NCBI GenBank assembly: GCA_014802325.1
Contig: JAAVCK010000026.1
Location: forward strand, 124,001 to 188,000
Length of the DNA stretch: 64,000 nucleotides
Reading direction: 5' to 3'
Source: Bacteroides sp.
Lineage (GTDB): Bacteria > Bacteroidota > Bacteroidia > Bacteroidales > Muribaculaceae
The position numbers and the translations under genes were made by a program. Shown in pieces: positions 51,151 to 60,924 of this stretch. The notes below the pieces were generated by a model that had not been told where the DNA came from, did no database searches, and saw nothing but the letters and a program-made list of their open reading frames with translations. Every line of letters starts with the position of its first letter. The first letter of the stretch is position 1.

Positions 51151-52257
51151 TCAGTTTGCAGTAGTGGTATCTGTCTTCTTGATAGGTTGCATGTTCTCGT
51201 CAACGGGACTGTCGACCCAGTCGGTCACCTTGACGGTGAAATTGATAGGATCGCCGAGTACAGGTACACCCGGCACAGGATCATCAGGGTCGGTGGTGCC
51301 TGCACCTTCAGTGAAGTCAAGTGTGTAGATGTATTTCTTACCGGCTTCCCATTTCTCGCCCAAAGGCACTGAGGCCCAAGCGTATTTAATAGGCTGACCG
51401 TTGGCATCCTTACGAGTATCGGAGGGAAATGGATAGATTACAGCACCGTCTTCTGAAGTGATGTTGACCAATACACTCAGATAAGCCGAGCGTGCCACAT
51501 TGTCGGGGTCGCCCGAGGAATTCCAAGGAATGAGCTGTTGAGGGATGAACATACCGTTGCCACTCTTACCCATTACAGAAACAGGGTTTGATGACAGGGT
51601 CACTTCATCGCATGATGACTCAAATACTGCGGTCTCATGCCATTCGTCGAGAGTCCATTCATTGGTGGTAAAGTCAAATGTACCCATGATCTGAGGGCGA
51701 CCAATACGCACACCTGCTACCTTGAAGGTATATTGCTTATTGTCGCTCTTGGCTCTTACTTCGACCTGAGCGAGACGGTGGTCAAACGTAAGTTCTACGC
51801 CCGATGCCTCGTTGGCCTCTTTGTTGCCGGTAGCGTAGGCAGTTATGAAGTCGACCTGATCGGCAATATTTTCAGCGGTAGTAAAATCCTGAAGCTGCTT
51901 GGTAGTAGGATCCATCACAATAGTACCGCCTAATTCTTCTTCCGAGGGAGAGTAGGCGTAAAAGCTAAGTTCTGATTTGTCGCCGGGCCAGTAATACTTG
52001 GCGACTGATGTGAAAAATCCGTCGTTGCCTTTGCTGAAGTTGATATTGGTGAAGTAATTAGCGTCACCAAGGAAACTCGTGGCTGTAAATTGAGAGAGAT
52101 TATCGTTTGTCGTCTCGGTAGCACGTGAACGTGTACCCATTGCCGGACGGAAATCGATTGCATTACCGTCGCGTGTGGCAACATCCGGAATTTCTTGCTC
52201 TGTACAGGCTGCCAGCCCCACGGCTGCCATTGCCATTAAAATTTGTATTGATTTCAT
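51151..52257 (-). CDS. Fimbrillin-family lipoprotein (type V pilus subunit-like)
   Basis: 368 residues. Lipobox Cys18 (GLAAC), then acidic TEQEIPD. The body follows the fimbrillin/Mfa-like pattern: FTATSFLGDANYFTNINF, YYWPGDKSELSFYAYSP, LTFDHRLAQVEVRAKSD, GMFIPQQLIPW and KYIYTLDF near the end, with the DPINFTVKVTDWVD strand. It is probably a structural or tip subunit of a Mfa/Fim-type pilus, exported as a lipoprotein and matured by protease. It is the last gene of a three-gene operon. Confidence 0.87.
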   Translation of the reverse strand: MKSIQILMAMAAVGLAACTEQEIPDVATRDGNAIDFRPAMGTRSRATETTNDNLSQFTATSFLGDANYFTNINFSKGNDGFFTSVAKYYWPGDKSELSFYAYSPSEEELGGTIVMDPTTKQLQDFTTAENIADQVDFITAYATGNKEANEASGVELTFDHRLAQVEVRAKSDNKQYTFKVAGVRIGRPQIMGTFDFTTNEWTLDEWHETAVFESSCDEVTLSSNPVSVMGKSGNGMFIPQQLIPWNSSGDPDNVARSAYLSVLVNITSEDGAVIYPFPSDTRKDANGQPIKYAWASVPLGEKWEAGKKYIYTLDFTEGAGTTDPDDPVPGVPVLGDPINFTVKVTDWVDSPVDENMQPIKKTDTTTAN

Positions 52258-52305
52258 AATTTGTTTGTTTTTATATTTTTATAATGCTTTTAACTCTGAT
52301 TAAGT

Positions 52306-53265
52306 TCACCTCGGATTCATATTAAGATTTATGTATACGGCTTCCCAGTCGTCGACATCGGGTATGAATCCGCCCGTTTCGGTAAGAGGGTTGGGTATCG
52401 ACAGTCCGTGGATCACTATATGTACATGTCGGGGGTCAGCCGCTCCAGTTACCTGATCAGTCACGTCGAAGTTGTAATATTTCTTTGATCCGTCGTCGAG
52501 ATACATGTACACGGTCATCGTATGGGTTCGGGCTGTAGTACAGCACTCGCCGAATGTGAGAAATTCGCCGTGCAGCGAACTGTTGTCGCGGTCTACAGTC
52601 ATCACAAACGGCATAGTCACCGAATTGTCAGTAGTAATTTTCTTGCCGTGCAGATAGCCTTCGGCCATACCGGATATCGTTCCGTCAAGCGACGTGCCTT
52701 CGATAGCCTCGATGTTGTCCACATCGTATATGTCAACGGTGTAATGACATATATCCTCGTCAGGATAGAAGGTGATGGTCTTGTTGGTGGTGGTTTCCGG
52801 TAGATATATCTGATCCTGACGGTCGCTCCATATCATTCCGGGTGTGCGGGCTACTCGTTCCACCTCCGTGGCTCTCGCTCTCGGCATGGTTCGGGTTGAC
52901 AGGCCGGTGGTCTCAAGTGCTTCTGCGTCGGCCGTGTATATCTCGAAACTGTTTATGTCATCTTCGTTACGGATGATTGCCCAGTCGGTGTCATCGCTGT
53001 TGAGGCAGAGTCCGTTGTATGTTCCAAACGGTATGCTGAGAGGACCTCCCTGATTATTGTCGAAAATATACCGCAGGTGTTCGCCCGACTCGGTGTCGTA
53101 CATATACAGAGCCATTGACTTGGCTGTGGCGTCGAGGGCGTTCTGCCAGTCGAAAACCACGTTGATGTCCACACGATGCACGTGTTCGTAACACAGATCT
53201 TTATGGTGACAGGCAGTGAGCGATGCCGCTATCATAGTCGGCATAATTATCTTAGCTGCTTTCAT
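52306..53265 (-). CDS. DUF5119 lipoprotein (fimbrial accessory)
   Basis: 319 residues; lipobox Cys19 (SLTAC). The motif DLCYEHVHRVDINVVFDW and the later SMALYMYDTESG match the DUF5119 family often found beside fimbrillins and likened to FimB/Mfa2 anchors. It may act as minor subunit or anchor at the outer membrane. Its start overlaps the upstream DUF3575 gene by four bases; the fimbrillin gene starts 48 bases downstream. Confidence 0.83.
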   Translation of the reverse strand: MKAAKIIMPTMIAASLTACHHKDLCYEHVHRVDINVVFDWQNALDATAKSMALYMYDTESGEHLRYIFDNNQGGPLSIPFGTYNGLCLNSDDTDWAIIRNEDDINSFEIYTADAEALETTGLSTRTMPRARATEVERVARTPGMIWSDRQDQIYLPETTTNKTITFYPDEDICHYTVDIYDVDNIEAIEGTSLDGTISGMAEGYLHGKKITTDNSVTMPFVMTVDRDNSSLHGEFLTFGECCTTARTHTMTVYMYLDDGSKKYYNFDVTDQVTGAADPRHVHIVIHGLSIPNPLTETGGFIPDVDDWEAVYINLNMNPR

Positions 53266-54515
53266 TTTGCGTCCCTCCTGTTAAAAGTATTGTAGTTTCC
53301 GCTGCCTATGAGCCACACTAGCGAGATTTCGGCTTTTGTAGGCCCGAACCATCTGATGTTTTCAGTCGATTTCCAAAGATAGTGCGAGTCTTTGGGTTCA
53401 TATTTCTGAAGACGTCCTCCCATATAGCCTATGCCTATGGTGAAGTCTATGTTGAGACGTCGACCCACGGGGAGTGAGTATCCGTACTCCACTCCGACCA
53501 TGGTGTGGAATCTATCCCAGAGCGTTCTACCCGGGTCACCGCCCATATATCCCTCGCCACCCCACTCGAAGTCGTAGGTCACGATACCTCCGTAGATACC
53601 GAGGTGATGTCCGGTGAGAGGTTTGCGGCGGGCTGCTCTGCCAAACCACCATCTTACGGCCACATCGCCTCCGTAGGCGCGCCAGTAGTGATGCACGCGG
53701 TCGGATTTCCACCAGCCGTAATACCAGTTGCCTGCTATCGAAAAGTTTCGCCCGAGATAAAATTCGGCGCCTATGCTCGGTATGGCGAGCACGTCGTAGA
53801 GCATGTTGGTTTTCAATGCCATATAGAAAGGCTTGCGGTGAGGAAACTCAGGTGCGGGATTAATATCAGGCCATTCCGTAAGGGTGGGTGTATCGATAAG
53901 TGATGCCGGTGAGTCGACCTGCAGTGGCATGAGCCGGCGGCGAGGCTCGGCGAAGTCAACGAATATCTGCGAGAAGCGAAGTGAGGGAAATAGATGATGA
54001 TACATATAAATATAAGGAGTACCTCCGTCGATGGCCTTCAGCTTGATAAGTGCTTCGTTGTCGTCGGATATCTCTCCTGACGTAATCCTGTCGAGCAGGG
54101 CAAGCACTTGCGTGCGCGAAGGTACGTCGGTGTCGGCTTTGACCATTTCCCGCAGACCGCTCCAGTTGCGGCCCGTGTAGATAAATTCGGTTGAGTCGAC
54201 GTCGATCATATCACGGGAGCTGAAGTAGTCAAATATGCGTCCGGCACGCATTCTCGACAAGTATTCATTAAATCTCGCCGAGCCTTCAGGCGAGGCCGAG
54301 CCTACTACGCGGACATGACGTCTCACCACTGCGGCCGAGTCGGTCAGTTCGTCGGCAAGCCGCGACAGCGATTCGCCGTTTTGGTGAAAGTCAGGTAGTA
54401 AAGCAGTCTTTGACTGCCGGAAATATATGGCTGCCGAATCAGCCGGCCACTCCTCGGCAAGAGATGTGGCGGCAAGTGCTGTCATAAGAATCGTAGTTGT
54501 TAATAATCTGTTCAT
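53262..54515 (-). CDS. DUF3575 outer-membrane protein with OmpA-like N-terminal part
   Basis: 417 residues from the ATG before the signal peptide (MNRLLTTTILMTALAATSLA). The N-terminal ~200 residues include RHVRVVGSASPEGSARFNEYLSRMRA (in parts), an OmpA C-like peptidoglycan-binding motif. The C-terminal part (PFYMALKTNMLYDVLAIPSIGAEFYLGRNFS, in parts) is the DUF3575 beta-barrel with aromatic strands. In Bacteroidetes this family heads fimbrial operons and may be the outer-membrane base. First gene of the operon. Confidence 0.86.
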   Translation of the reverse strand: MNRLLTTTILMTALAATSLAEEWPADSAAIYFRQSKTALLPDFHQNGESLSRLADELTDSAAVVRRHVRVVGSASPEGSARFNEYLSRMRAGRIFDYFSSRDMIDVDSTEFIYTGRNWSGLREMVKADTDVPSRTQVLALLDRITSGEISDDNEALIKLKAIDGGTPYIYMYHHLFPSLRFSQIFVDFAEPRRRLMPLQVDSPASLIDTPTLTEWPDINPAPEFPHRKPFYMALKTNMLYDVLAIPSIGAEFYLGRNFSIAGNWYYGWWKSDRVHHYWRAYGGDVAVRWWFGRAARRKPLTGHHLGIYGGIVTYDFEWGGEGYMGGDPGRTLWDRFHTMVGVEYGYSLPVGRRLNIDFTIGIGYMGGRLQKYEPKDSHYLWKSTENIRWFGPTKAEISLVWLIGSGNYNTFNRRDAK

Positions 54516-54589
54516 ACGTGATGATCTCTCATGCAATAGTTGATCTGTATTTTTATAACTCGCAAATTCGACGATTGGTTCATATTTGT

Positions 54590-54597
54590 TACTTTTG
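54590..54597 (+). promoter_or_regulatory. -7 box (TACTTTTG) for the acetyltransferase gene
   Basis: TAnnTTTG, 30 bases before the ATG at 54628; it rules out the in-frame ATG at 54586. Confidence 0.6.
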
Positions 54598-54627
54598 CAC
54601 TGTGATTTTCAATTAACATCGTGCGAT

Positions 54628-55182
54628 ATGACAGAAAAAGAAAAAATGCTTGCAGGCATGATCTATGATGCCAATTATGATCAGACACTCGTGACCGAGC
54701 GTCTGGAATGTAAAGAGATGTGTCGAGACTACAATGATCTGCGCCCGAAGGATACCGAGGGGCGCGATGCTTTGCTACGCCGTCTGCTGGGCGAAGTGAA
54801 GGGTTCGATACTTATCGAGCAGCCTTTTCATTGCGACTATGGATATAACATAAGGGTAGGGGATAACTTTTATTCCAACTACAATCTTGTGATTCTCGAC
54901 TGTGCGCCGGTGACTTTCGGCGACAACGTATTCATAGCGCCAGACTGTGGATTCTATACGGCCGGACATCCGATTGATGTGACGGAGCGCAACAAGGGGC
55001 TGGAATATGCCCGTCCTATCACCGTGGGCAATAACGTGTGGATCGGAGCAAAGGTGAGTGTGCTCCCCGGCGTAACGATAGGCGATAACTGTGTGATAGG
55101 TGCAGGAAGTGTTGTCAACAGAGATATTCCTGCAAACTCTCTTGCCGTGGGCAATCCCTGCCGCGTGGTTAAGAAGATATGA
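54628..55182 (+). CDS. Maltose/galactoside O-acetyltransferase family (left-handed beta-helix)
   Basis: 184 residues. MTEKEKMLAGMIYDAN and LLGEVKGSILIEQPFHCDYGYNI (in parts) are the Maa/LacA start, and the hexapeptide repeats include IAPDCGFYTAGHPID (catalytic His), VGNNVWIGAKVSVLPGVTIGDN (in parts) and VIGAGSVV. It acetylates sugars with acetyl-CoA in the cytoplasm, usually as a sugar detoxification or envelope-modification step. It is monocistronic with a strong terminator. Confidence 0.92.
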   Translation: MTEKEKMLAGMIYDANYDQTLVTERLECKEMCRDYNDLRPKDTEGRDALLRRLLGEVKGSILIEQPFHCDYGYNIRVGDNFYSNYNLVILDCAPVTFGDNVFIAPDCGFYTAGHPIDVTERNKGLEYARPITVGNNVWIGAKVSVLPGVTIGDNCVIGAGSVVNRDIPANSLAVGNPCRVVKKI

Positions 55183-55185
55183 AAA

Positions 55186-55223
55186 GTAAAAAGCTCCGCC
55201 TGACGGCCAGGGGAGCTTTTTAC
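55186..55223. terminator. Bidirectional terminator between the acetyltransferase and pullulanase genes
   Basis: 12-bp perfect stem GTAAAAAGCTCC/GGAGCTTTTTAC with a 14-base loop; it has A-tract on one side and T-tract on the other, so it can serve both convergent genes. Confidence 0.85.
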
Positions 55224-55246
55224 TTTAGGATTATTTATAGGGGATA

Positions 55247-57259
55247 TTATTTCGTGCGGGCAAGTATGGTGGCTGAGCGGGGAGCTACGGTGACCTTTCC
55301 GCCGCGCGCGGTGGTGAGACCGTCGGCGTTGATCTGCCCGTCGTGAGCTATCACTGTCCAGTCGGCTTTATTCACCTTAACCACGCGCTCTTCGTCAGCA
55401 CCGTTGAATATCAGTTTGATTTCCTTCCACTCGTCGCCGTTGGCGTTGTCGATAAGTGAATAAGATATGAGGTTAGGCTCGTTGACATCATCGAATTTCA
55501 GGTGACGGGTCACCTGCTCGGCTGTGGTCATGCGGAAAGCGGGGTGAGCCTTGCGCAGTTTTATGAGTTCGGTATAATACTTGTCCTGATCAGCGTTGGT
55601 GTGCTTCAGTTCCCAGTCGATAGCATTGATAGAGTCGGGAGACTTATAGGAATTATGCACGCCCTTTTTATCACGGAAAAGCTCCTCACCGGCAAACATA
55701 AACGGAGTGCCCTGCGAGGTGAACACTATGGTCTGGGCCAGACGGGCGGCACGCTGACGCTCGGCGTCTGTGGCATCGGGCATCGACTTGCGGAGCTTGT
55801 CGGTGAGCATCAGGTCATCGTGACATGACACGTAGTTGATTATCTGCGTGGGGGCTGACGCGTAGGCAAATTTCGAGTTGTTGCCCTTAGAGTAGTCAAC
55901 CTGCGGGTGAGCGGTGGCAGCCACTATACCTATCTTTACCGTCTCTTCAAGGCCGGGCTTGCCGGTGGCGAATCCGCGGTCAGAAGCGTCGGAGTAGTGA
56001 CCCTTGATGGCATCGCGAATATCGTCGGAGAACACCGCTATCTGAGGCATTTTCGACACATTTTCTTTCAGTGCGCGGCGCTCCACGGGCAGGGGTGAAT
56101 CACCGGCGGTCCATCCTTCGCCATATACGAATATGTCGGGATTGATTTCTTTAAGCTCCTCGGCCACACGGTTCATAGTCTCGGTGTCGTGTATGGCCAT
56201 GAGGTCAAAGCGGAATCCGTCGATATGATATTCCTTAGCCCAGTATTTTACGGAGTTGACGATATAGTCGCTCATCATCTTTCGGTCAGAAGCAGTCTCG
56301 TTGCCGCATGCCGAGGCATCGCTGTAGCTTCCGTCGGGGCGGTGGCGGTAATAATATCCGGGGGCCGTGAGCGAGAAGTTGGAATCGTCATTCTGAGCCG
56401 TATGGTTGTATACCACATCCATGATCACGCCTATACCGTTGTCGTGGAGATGCTTCACCATCTGTTTCATTTCCTTGACGCGGGCAGCGGGATCAGCCGG
56501 ATTAGTGGAGTATGAGCCTTCAGGGGCATTATAGTTTACAGGGTCATACCCCCAGTTATATCCATTTGAGGGTAGATTGGCCTCGTCGACCGAGTTGTAG
56601 TCATACGAAGGCAGAATGTGCACGTGGGTCACTCCGAGTTCCTTGAGATGATCTATACCGGTCGCGTCGCCGTGGGCATTATGGGTGTTGTCCTCAGTCA
56701 GGGCAAGAAATTTACCTTTGTTGACTATGCCCGACGAAGGATCAACCGAGAAGTCGCGATGGTGCATCTCATAGATTACAGCATCGGTTATGGCCGGGGT
56801 GTGTGGGCCACGGTCACTATCCCAACCCTCGGGATTGGTGCGTGAGAAGTCGATTATGGCAGCGCGTTGGCCGTTGGTGCCTACGGCCTTAGCCCATACG
56901 CCGGGCGTCTCGGCAAGCCATTGGCCGTTGTGCTTGATGCTGAAGGTGTAGAATTTTCCGTAAAGCTGTCCGGGTAGCTTTGCCACCCAGGTACCGTCGA
57001 CCGACCGCGTCATGCCTATGGTTTTTTCTGCCGCCGAGTTACGGTCGGTGGGGTAGAGGCTGAGCCTTACGGCCTCGGCTGTAGGAGCCCAGAGGCGGAA
57101 AAGCGTGGCATCAGACTCCACGGTCAGTTCAAGGTCATCGCCGGTGTAGACGGGATAGGAGTCATAGGCTGATTCGTCGGCGTAGGTCGCAAGTGAGCAT
57201 GAAAGTGCTATTCCCGTAGTCATGAGTGCGGAAAATGAGGGTAGAATGTTTATTTTCAT
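55247..57259 (-). CDS. pulA: Type I pullulanase (GH13)
   Basis: 670 residues from the ATG that starts a signal peptide (MKINILPSFSALMTTGIALS); a longer frame to 57343 would begin in the -7 box. N-terminal CBM48-like domain (LFRLWAPTAEAVRLSLYP), then the barrel with the type I pullulanase signature YNWGYDP. Nucleophile is Asp352 (GFRFDLMA), acid/base Glu381 (VYGEGW), and the third acid sits in VSCHDDLML. It hydrolyses alpha-1,6 branches of pullulan, amylopectin or glycogen, probably in the periplasm. An ALSC in the signal could be a weak lipobox. Divergent from susCD. Confidence 0.93.
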   Translation of the reverse strand: MKINILPSFSALMTTGIALSCSLATYADESAYDSYPVYTGDDLELTVESDATLFRLWAPTAEAVRLSLYPTDRNSAAEKTIGMTRSVDGTWVAKLPGQLYGKFYTFSIKHNGQWLAETPGVWAKAVGTNGQRAAIIDFSRTNPEGWDSDRGPHTPAITDAVIYEMHHRDFSVDPSSGIVNKGKFLALTEDNTHNAHGDATGIDHLKELGVTHVHILPSYDYNSVDEANLPSNGYNWGYDPVNYNAPEGSYSTNPADPAARVKEMKQMVKHLHDNGIGVIMDVVYNHTAQNDDSNFSLTAPGYYYRHRPDGSYSDASACGNETASDRKMMSDYIVNSVKYWAKEYHIDGFRFDLMAIHDTETMNRVAEELKEINPDIFVYGEGWTAGDSPLPVERRALKENVSKMPQIAVFSDDIRDAIKGHYSDASDRGFATGKPGLEETVKIGIVAATAHPQVDYSKGNNSKFAYASAPTQIINYVSCHDDLMLTDKLRKSMPDATDAERQRAARLAQTIVFTSQGTPFMFAGEELFRDKKGVHNSYKSPDSINAIDWELKHTNADQDKYYTELIKLRKAHPAFRMTTAEQVTRHLKFDDVNEPNLISYSLIDNANGDEWKEIKLIFNGADEERVVKVNKADWTVIAHDGQINADGLTTARGGKVTVAPRSATILARTK

Positions 57260-57340
57260 AAATAATCTGAGTAAGTATGATTTTGCGGAATTGATGATAT
57301 TGTATTTTACGTGGATCGCGTCTGTCTTTCCCACGTAATG

Positions 57341-57348
57341 CAAAGATA
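57341..57348 (-). promoter_or_regulatory. -7 box (TATCTTTG) for the pullulanase gene
   Basis: TAnnTTTG on the minus strand; TTTC lies 19 bases upstream as a near-match -33. The leader would be about 75 bases. Confidence 0.6.
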
Positions 57349-57520
57349 TGCATTTTCGTCGTGAAATGAAAGAGGGTTATTGTATCTTTAAGTATTTTTG
57401 TGTATATCGTATTATATATAATAAATGTGGTTAAAAGACGGGGTAATTGTTGAAGCGGCAGAGAGAAAATTGCACTGTTAAAATGTGCTAAAATATATTT
57501 ATATTAGTACAAATGAGGAT

Positions 57521-57536
57521 TAATTTTGTAATTTTG
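57521..57536 (+). promoter_or_regulatory. Tandem -7 boxes (TAATTTTG twice) for susCD
   Basis: Two consecutive TAATTTTG copies at 57521-57528 and 57529-57536 head the SusC gene. The gene-free interval 57260-57654 otherwise holds the pullulanase promoter and a 5' leader of about 110 bases with a possible stem at 57555-57561/57584-57590 (TTACTGT/ACGGTAA, one G-T pair). Confidence 0.6.
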
Positions 57537-57654
57537 TGTGATTATTTGCCAAAATTACTGTAGCGGACCATGCGTGGCGAGTGACGGTAATCAGGCAGAG
57601 AATTGCAGTTGAAAATACTTATCATATTTATAATCTTATCTAAACCATGTGTGT

Positions 57655-60600
57655 ATGAATCTAAGTAAGAACCCACGCTACTGGCTCGCACTACTGCTGT
57701 CGGTAGTATTCTCACTTTCAGTTTATGCCCAGAACATCACAGTGAAAGGTACGGTTTCCGACGAATCCGGCGAGCCCCTCATGGGTGCTACTGTGTTGGT
57801 AAAAGGCACTAACAACGGCGTTGCCACCGACCTCGATGGTAACTATTCTATCAGCGCTCCCGCCAAGGGCACGCTCGTGTTTTCATACATCGGTTACGAT
57901 AATCTCGAAATGCCTGTCAACGGCCGCTCCACTATCGACGTAGTGATGCAGTCAAGCTCCATGATGCTCGACGAGGTTGTCGCAATCGGTTACGGTACTG
58001 TACGCAAGAAAGACCTCACCGGTGCGGTTTCATCCGTATCGGGTTCTGAACTTGCCAAGGTGCCTGTAGTTTCAGCTGCTCAGGCTCTTCAGGGTAAAGC
58101 TGCCGGTATCAACATCGTGCAGCAGAGCGGTGCTCCCGGTGCCGGTGTCAATGTGACCGTGCGTGGTGGAGCTTCTCTTACCCAGAGTACTGACCCTCTC
58201 TACATCGTCGACGGTTTCCCGATGGACAATGCACTTTCCAACATCGACATCAACGACATAGAGTCGATCGACGTACTCAAGGATGCATCGTCTACCGCCA
58301 TCTATGGTGCCCGCGGTTCTAACGGTATCATCGTGATCACTACCAAGTCAGCTAAAGAGGGCAAGACCAAGATCGACTACAACGGCTTCGTTTCGTTTGA
58401 CGTGCTTCCCAAGAAACTCGACGTGATGGACAATGCGCTCTCTTATGCTCAGTATCAGTATGAGCTCCTCGCGCTCCGCAACAACTACGGTCTGTTTACT
58501 CAGTACTACGATAACAACTTTGACTACGCCAACGATCCTACCTTCTATACCGGTGTTTATGACCGTATGAATGGCCTTTATGGTGATTCTTACGCTCTTG
58601 ACATGCAGGGCGAAGGTTTCGGCGGCTCGGCCGTGACACAAAACCACAGCCTCTCTATATCGGGCGGTTCTGACAAGACCAAGTATCTCGTATCTTACAA
58701 CTTTGTAGGTAATGACGGTCTTCTTGCCAACCACGATTACACCCGCAACTCACTCCGTGCTAAAATCAACACCGAGCTCTATAAGGGTGTGAAATTCGAT
58801 TTCTCGTCGTTCTTCTACAACGCATCCACCCACGGCGGCGGTAAGTTTGACGGTCTTGACGACCTCGTGAAATACCCCATCAACGGTGGTACGATGTTTA
58901 CCCGCGACGAACTTCTCAATACCCAGACTCTCGGCGAGCTCCGCGGTATGACTTCGTTTTACTCGGCAACCAACCAGCTGGTACAGAACCGTGCCGCTAC
59001 AAGCAAGAAGCGTGATCGTCGACTCGAACTCAATGGTGGTGTTACCGTAGACTTCCTCGACGCCTTCACCTGGCGCACGGCTGGTAACTACGTTGCCAAG
59101 TGGGGTAAATCCACTTCGTTTGCAGGACCCGAAGGTACCGGTTACCTTCTCGATCCCATCAATACCGGTCAGTCCGGTTCGATCGGCACTTCCGAGGGTT
59201 ACAACTGGCACATTGCCAACACCCTTACCTATGCCAAGACATTCAATCAAAAGCACGACCTCTCTGTGATGCTCGGTCAGGAATATACTTACAGCGAAAG
59301 CGAAAGCACTTCGCTCAGCCTTAAGAAGTTCCCCAATCCTAACCACGGTCTCGACCAGATTAATACCGCAGAGGTGTCTTCCAAGTCTACCGGTCACTCT
59401 CACGGCAACATGCTCTCGTTCTTCGGACGTGCATCTTATACTTACGACAACCGCTACCTCCTCACCGCCACAATGCGTGCCGACGGTAGCTCGAAGTTTG
59501 CCAAAGGCAACAAGTGGGGCTACTTCCCCTCGGCTTCGGCTGCATGGCGTATCTCTCAGGAGCGCTTCTTCCAGGAAAGCAATATAATTAATGTGATCAA
59601 CAACCTTAAGCTCCGCGTCGGTTACGGTGTGACCGGTAACAACGGTATCGGTGACAACCTCTACACTACTGCCGTGACTCTCGGAGTTTATCCTATGGGC
59701 AACAACGAGCAGAATCCCTCTATGGCTCTTTCAGCCGAACTCGGTAATCCGAAACTGAAGTGGGAGACTCTCCACGCTACCAACGTAGGTCTTGATCTCG
59801 GTATGTTCAACAACCGCCTCAGCATCGGTGTAGACTGGTACAACAACCAGATCTCCGACATGCTCCTCTCATGTACCATTCCCTCTACTCTCGGCTACAC
59901 CAAGCAGATGCAGAACGTAGGTAAGATGCGCAACCGCGGTTGGGAAATTTCGCTCAACACCGTTAACATCACCAACCGTAATTTCCAGTGGACTACTTCA
60001 CTCAATCTCTCGTTCAACCGCTCGAAAGTAATGTCGCTCAACAATGATCTTGAATACAAGACATTCAGCGCCGGTTCTTCACTCGAAGGTCAGGTCACTT
60101 ACTACGCTGTAGTAGGTCAGGGCCTCGGTGATATGTATGGCTACAAATATGAAGGTCTCTACACTACCGACGACTTCATCGACAATGGCGATGGTACATT
60201 CACTCTCAAGGACGGTGTGGTTAAGCCCTTCGGTGGCACAGCGATGCCAGGCGACATGAAATTTGCCGCTGACAACGACGATCCCGAAAATCCCCAGTTT
60301 ACCAAGCAGATGCAGAAGATCGGTAACGGTACTCCCAACTGCGTGGGTGGTTTCGGCAACCAGTTTACCTTCAAGGGATTCGACCTCAATATCTTCATGA
60401 ACTTCTCGATCGGCAATGATATTTACAACGCTACGAGCCAGGCTCTCAGCCCCTACGGACCGTTCCAGAACACTCTGAAAGATTTCGGCGACAATTACTA
60501 CCGTCTGATCGACCCCGTCACCGGTCGTCAGGCCACTACTCTCGCACGTCTGAAAGAGCTTAACCCTGACGAAAACTCACGCGTGTGGTCACTCACCGGG

Positions 60601-60897
60601 GCTAATTCTGAAAATATCATCTATCCTTCGTCATATTTCGTGGAAGACGGCTCTTACCTGCGTATCTCGCAGATCACCTTCGGCTACACCTTCCCCTCGA
60701 AGTGGATGAAGAAGGCTCACATCAGCAATCTCCGCCTCTACTTTACCGCTAACAATGTATATACTTTCACCAACTACTCCGGTTACGATCCTAACGTATC
60801 GTCAAGCAACGACGACGTGATCTGTACCCCCGGCTTCGACTCGCGTTCATATCCCGCTTCGCGCAGCTATGTAGTAGGTCTGAACCTTTCATTCTAA
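57655..60897 (+). CDS. SusC/RagA-family TonB-dependent outer-membrane transporter
   Basis: 1080 residues from the ATG; a GTG two codons upstream is less likely. Signal peptide ends near VYAQ. A carboxypeptidase-regulatory-like domain (about 23-105, GTVSDESGEPLMGATVLVKG) is followed by the plug (LDEVVAIGYGTVRKKDLTGAVSSV in parts; SIDVLKDASSTAIYGARGSNGIIVITT in parts) and a 22-strand barrel ending SYVVGLNLSF. With the SusD partner it imports oligosaccharides. Strongly biased codons (CTC, GGT, CGT, AAC) suggest high expression. The sugar cannot be told from sequence; the divergent pullulanase hints at an alpha-glucan. Confidence 0.96.
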   Translation: MNLSKNPRYWLALLLSVVFSLSVYAQNITVKGTVSDESGEPLMGATVLVKGTNNGVATDLDGNYSISAPAKGTLVFSYIGYDNLEMPVNGRSTIDVVMQSSSMMLDEVVAIGYGTVRKKDLTGAVSSVSGSELAKVPVVSAAQALQGKAAGINIVQQSGAPGAGVNVTVRGGASLTQSTDPLYIVDGFPMDNALSNIDINDIESIDVLKDASSTAIYGARGSNGIIVITTKSAKEGKTKIDYNGFVSFDVLPKKLDVMDNALSYAQYQYELLALRNNYGLFTQYYDNNFDYANDPTFYTGVYDRMNGLYGDSYALDMQGEGFGGSAVTQNHSLSISGGSDKTKYLVSYNFVGNDGLLANHDYTRNSLRAKINTELYKGVKFDFSSFFYNASTHGGGKFDGLDDLVKYPINGGTMFTRDELLNTQTLGELRGMTSFYSATNQLVQNRAATSKKRDRRLELNGGVTVDFLDAFTWRTAGNYVAKWGKSTSFAGPEGTGYLLDPINTGQSGSIGTSEGYNWHIANTLTYAKTFNQKHDLSVMLGQEYTYSESESTSLSLKKFPNPNHGLDQINTAEVSSKSTGHSHGNMLSFFGRASYTYDNRYLLTATMRADGSSKFAKGNKWGYFPSASAAWRISQERFFQESNIINVINNLKLRVGYGVTGNNGIGDNLYTTAVTLGVYPMGNNEQNPSMALSAELGNPKLKWETLHATNVGLDLGMFNNRLSIGVDWYNNQISDMLLSCTIPSTLGYTKQMQNVGKMRNRGWEISLNTVNITNRNFQWTTSLNLSFNRSKVMSLNNDLEYKTFSAGSSLEGQVTYYAVVGQGLGDMYGYKYEGLYTTDDFIDNGDGTFTLKDGVVKPFGGTAMPGDMKFAADNDDPENPQFTKQMQKIGNGTPNCVGGFGNQFTFKGFDLNIFMNFSIGNDIYNATSQALSPYGPFQNTLKDFGDNYYRLIDPVTGRQATTLARLKELNPDENSRVWSLTGANSENIIYPSSYFVEDGSYLRISQITFGYTFPSKWMKKAHISNLRLYFTANNVYTFTNYSGYDPNVSSSNDDVICTPGFDSRSYPASRSYVVGLNLSF

Positions 60898-60924
60898 CGG
60901 TTAACTTTTCTAACGACTACAACA

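Noticed and set aside
54586-54628. A longer start for the sugar acetyltransferase
   Set aside because: The upstream ATG overlaps the -7 box, and family members start at the MTEKEKM sequence.
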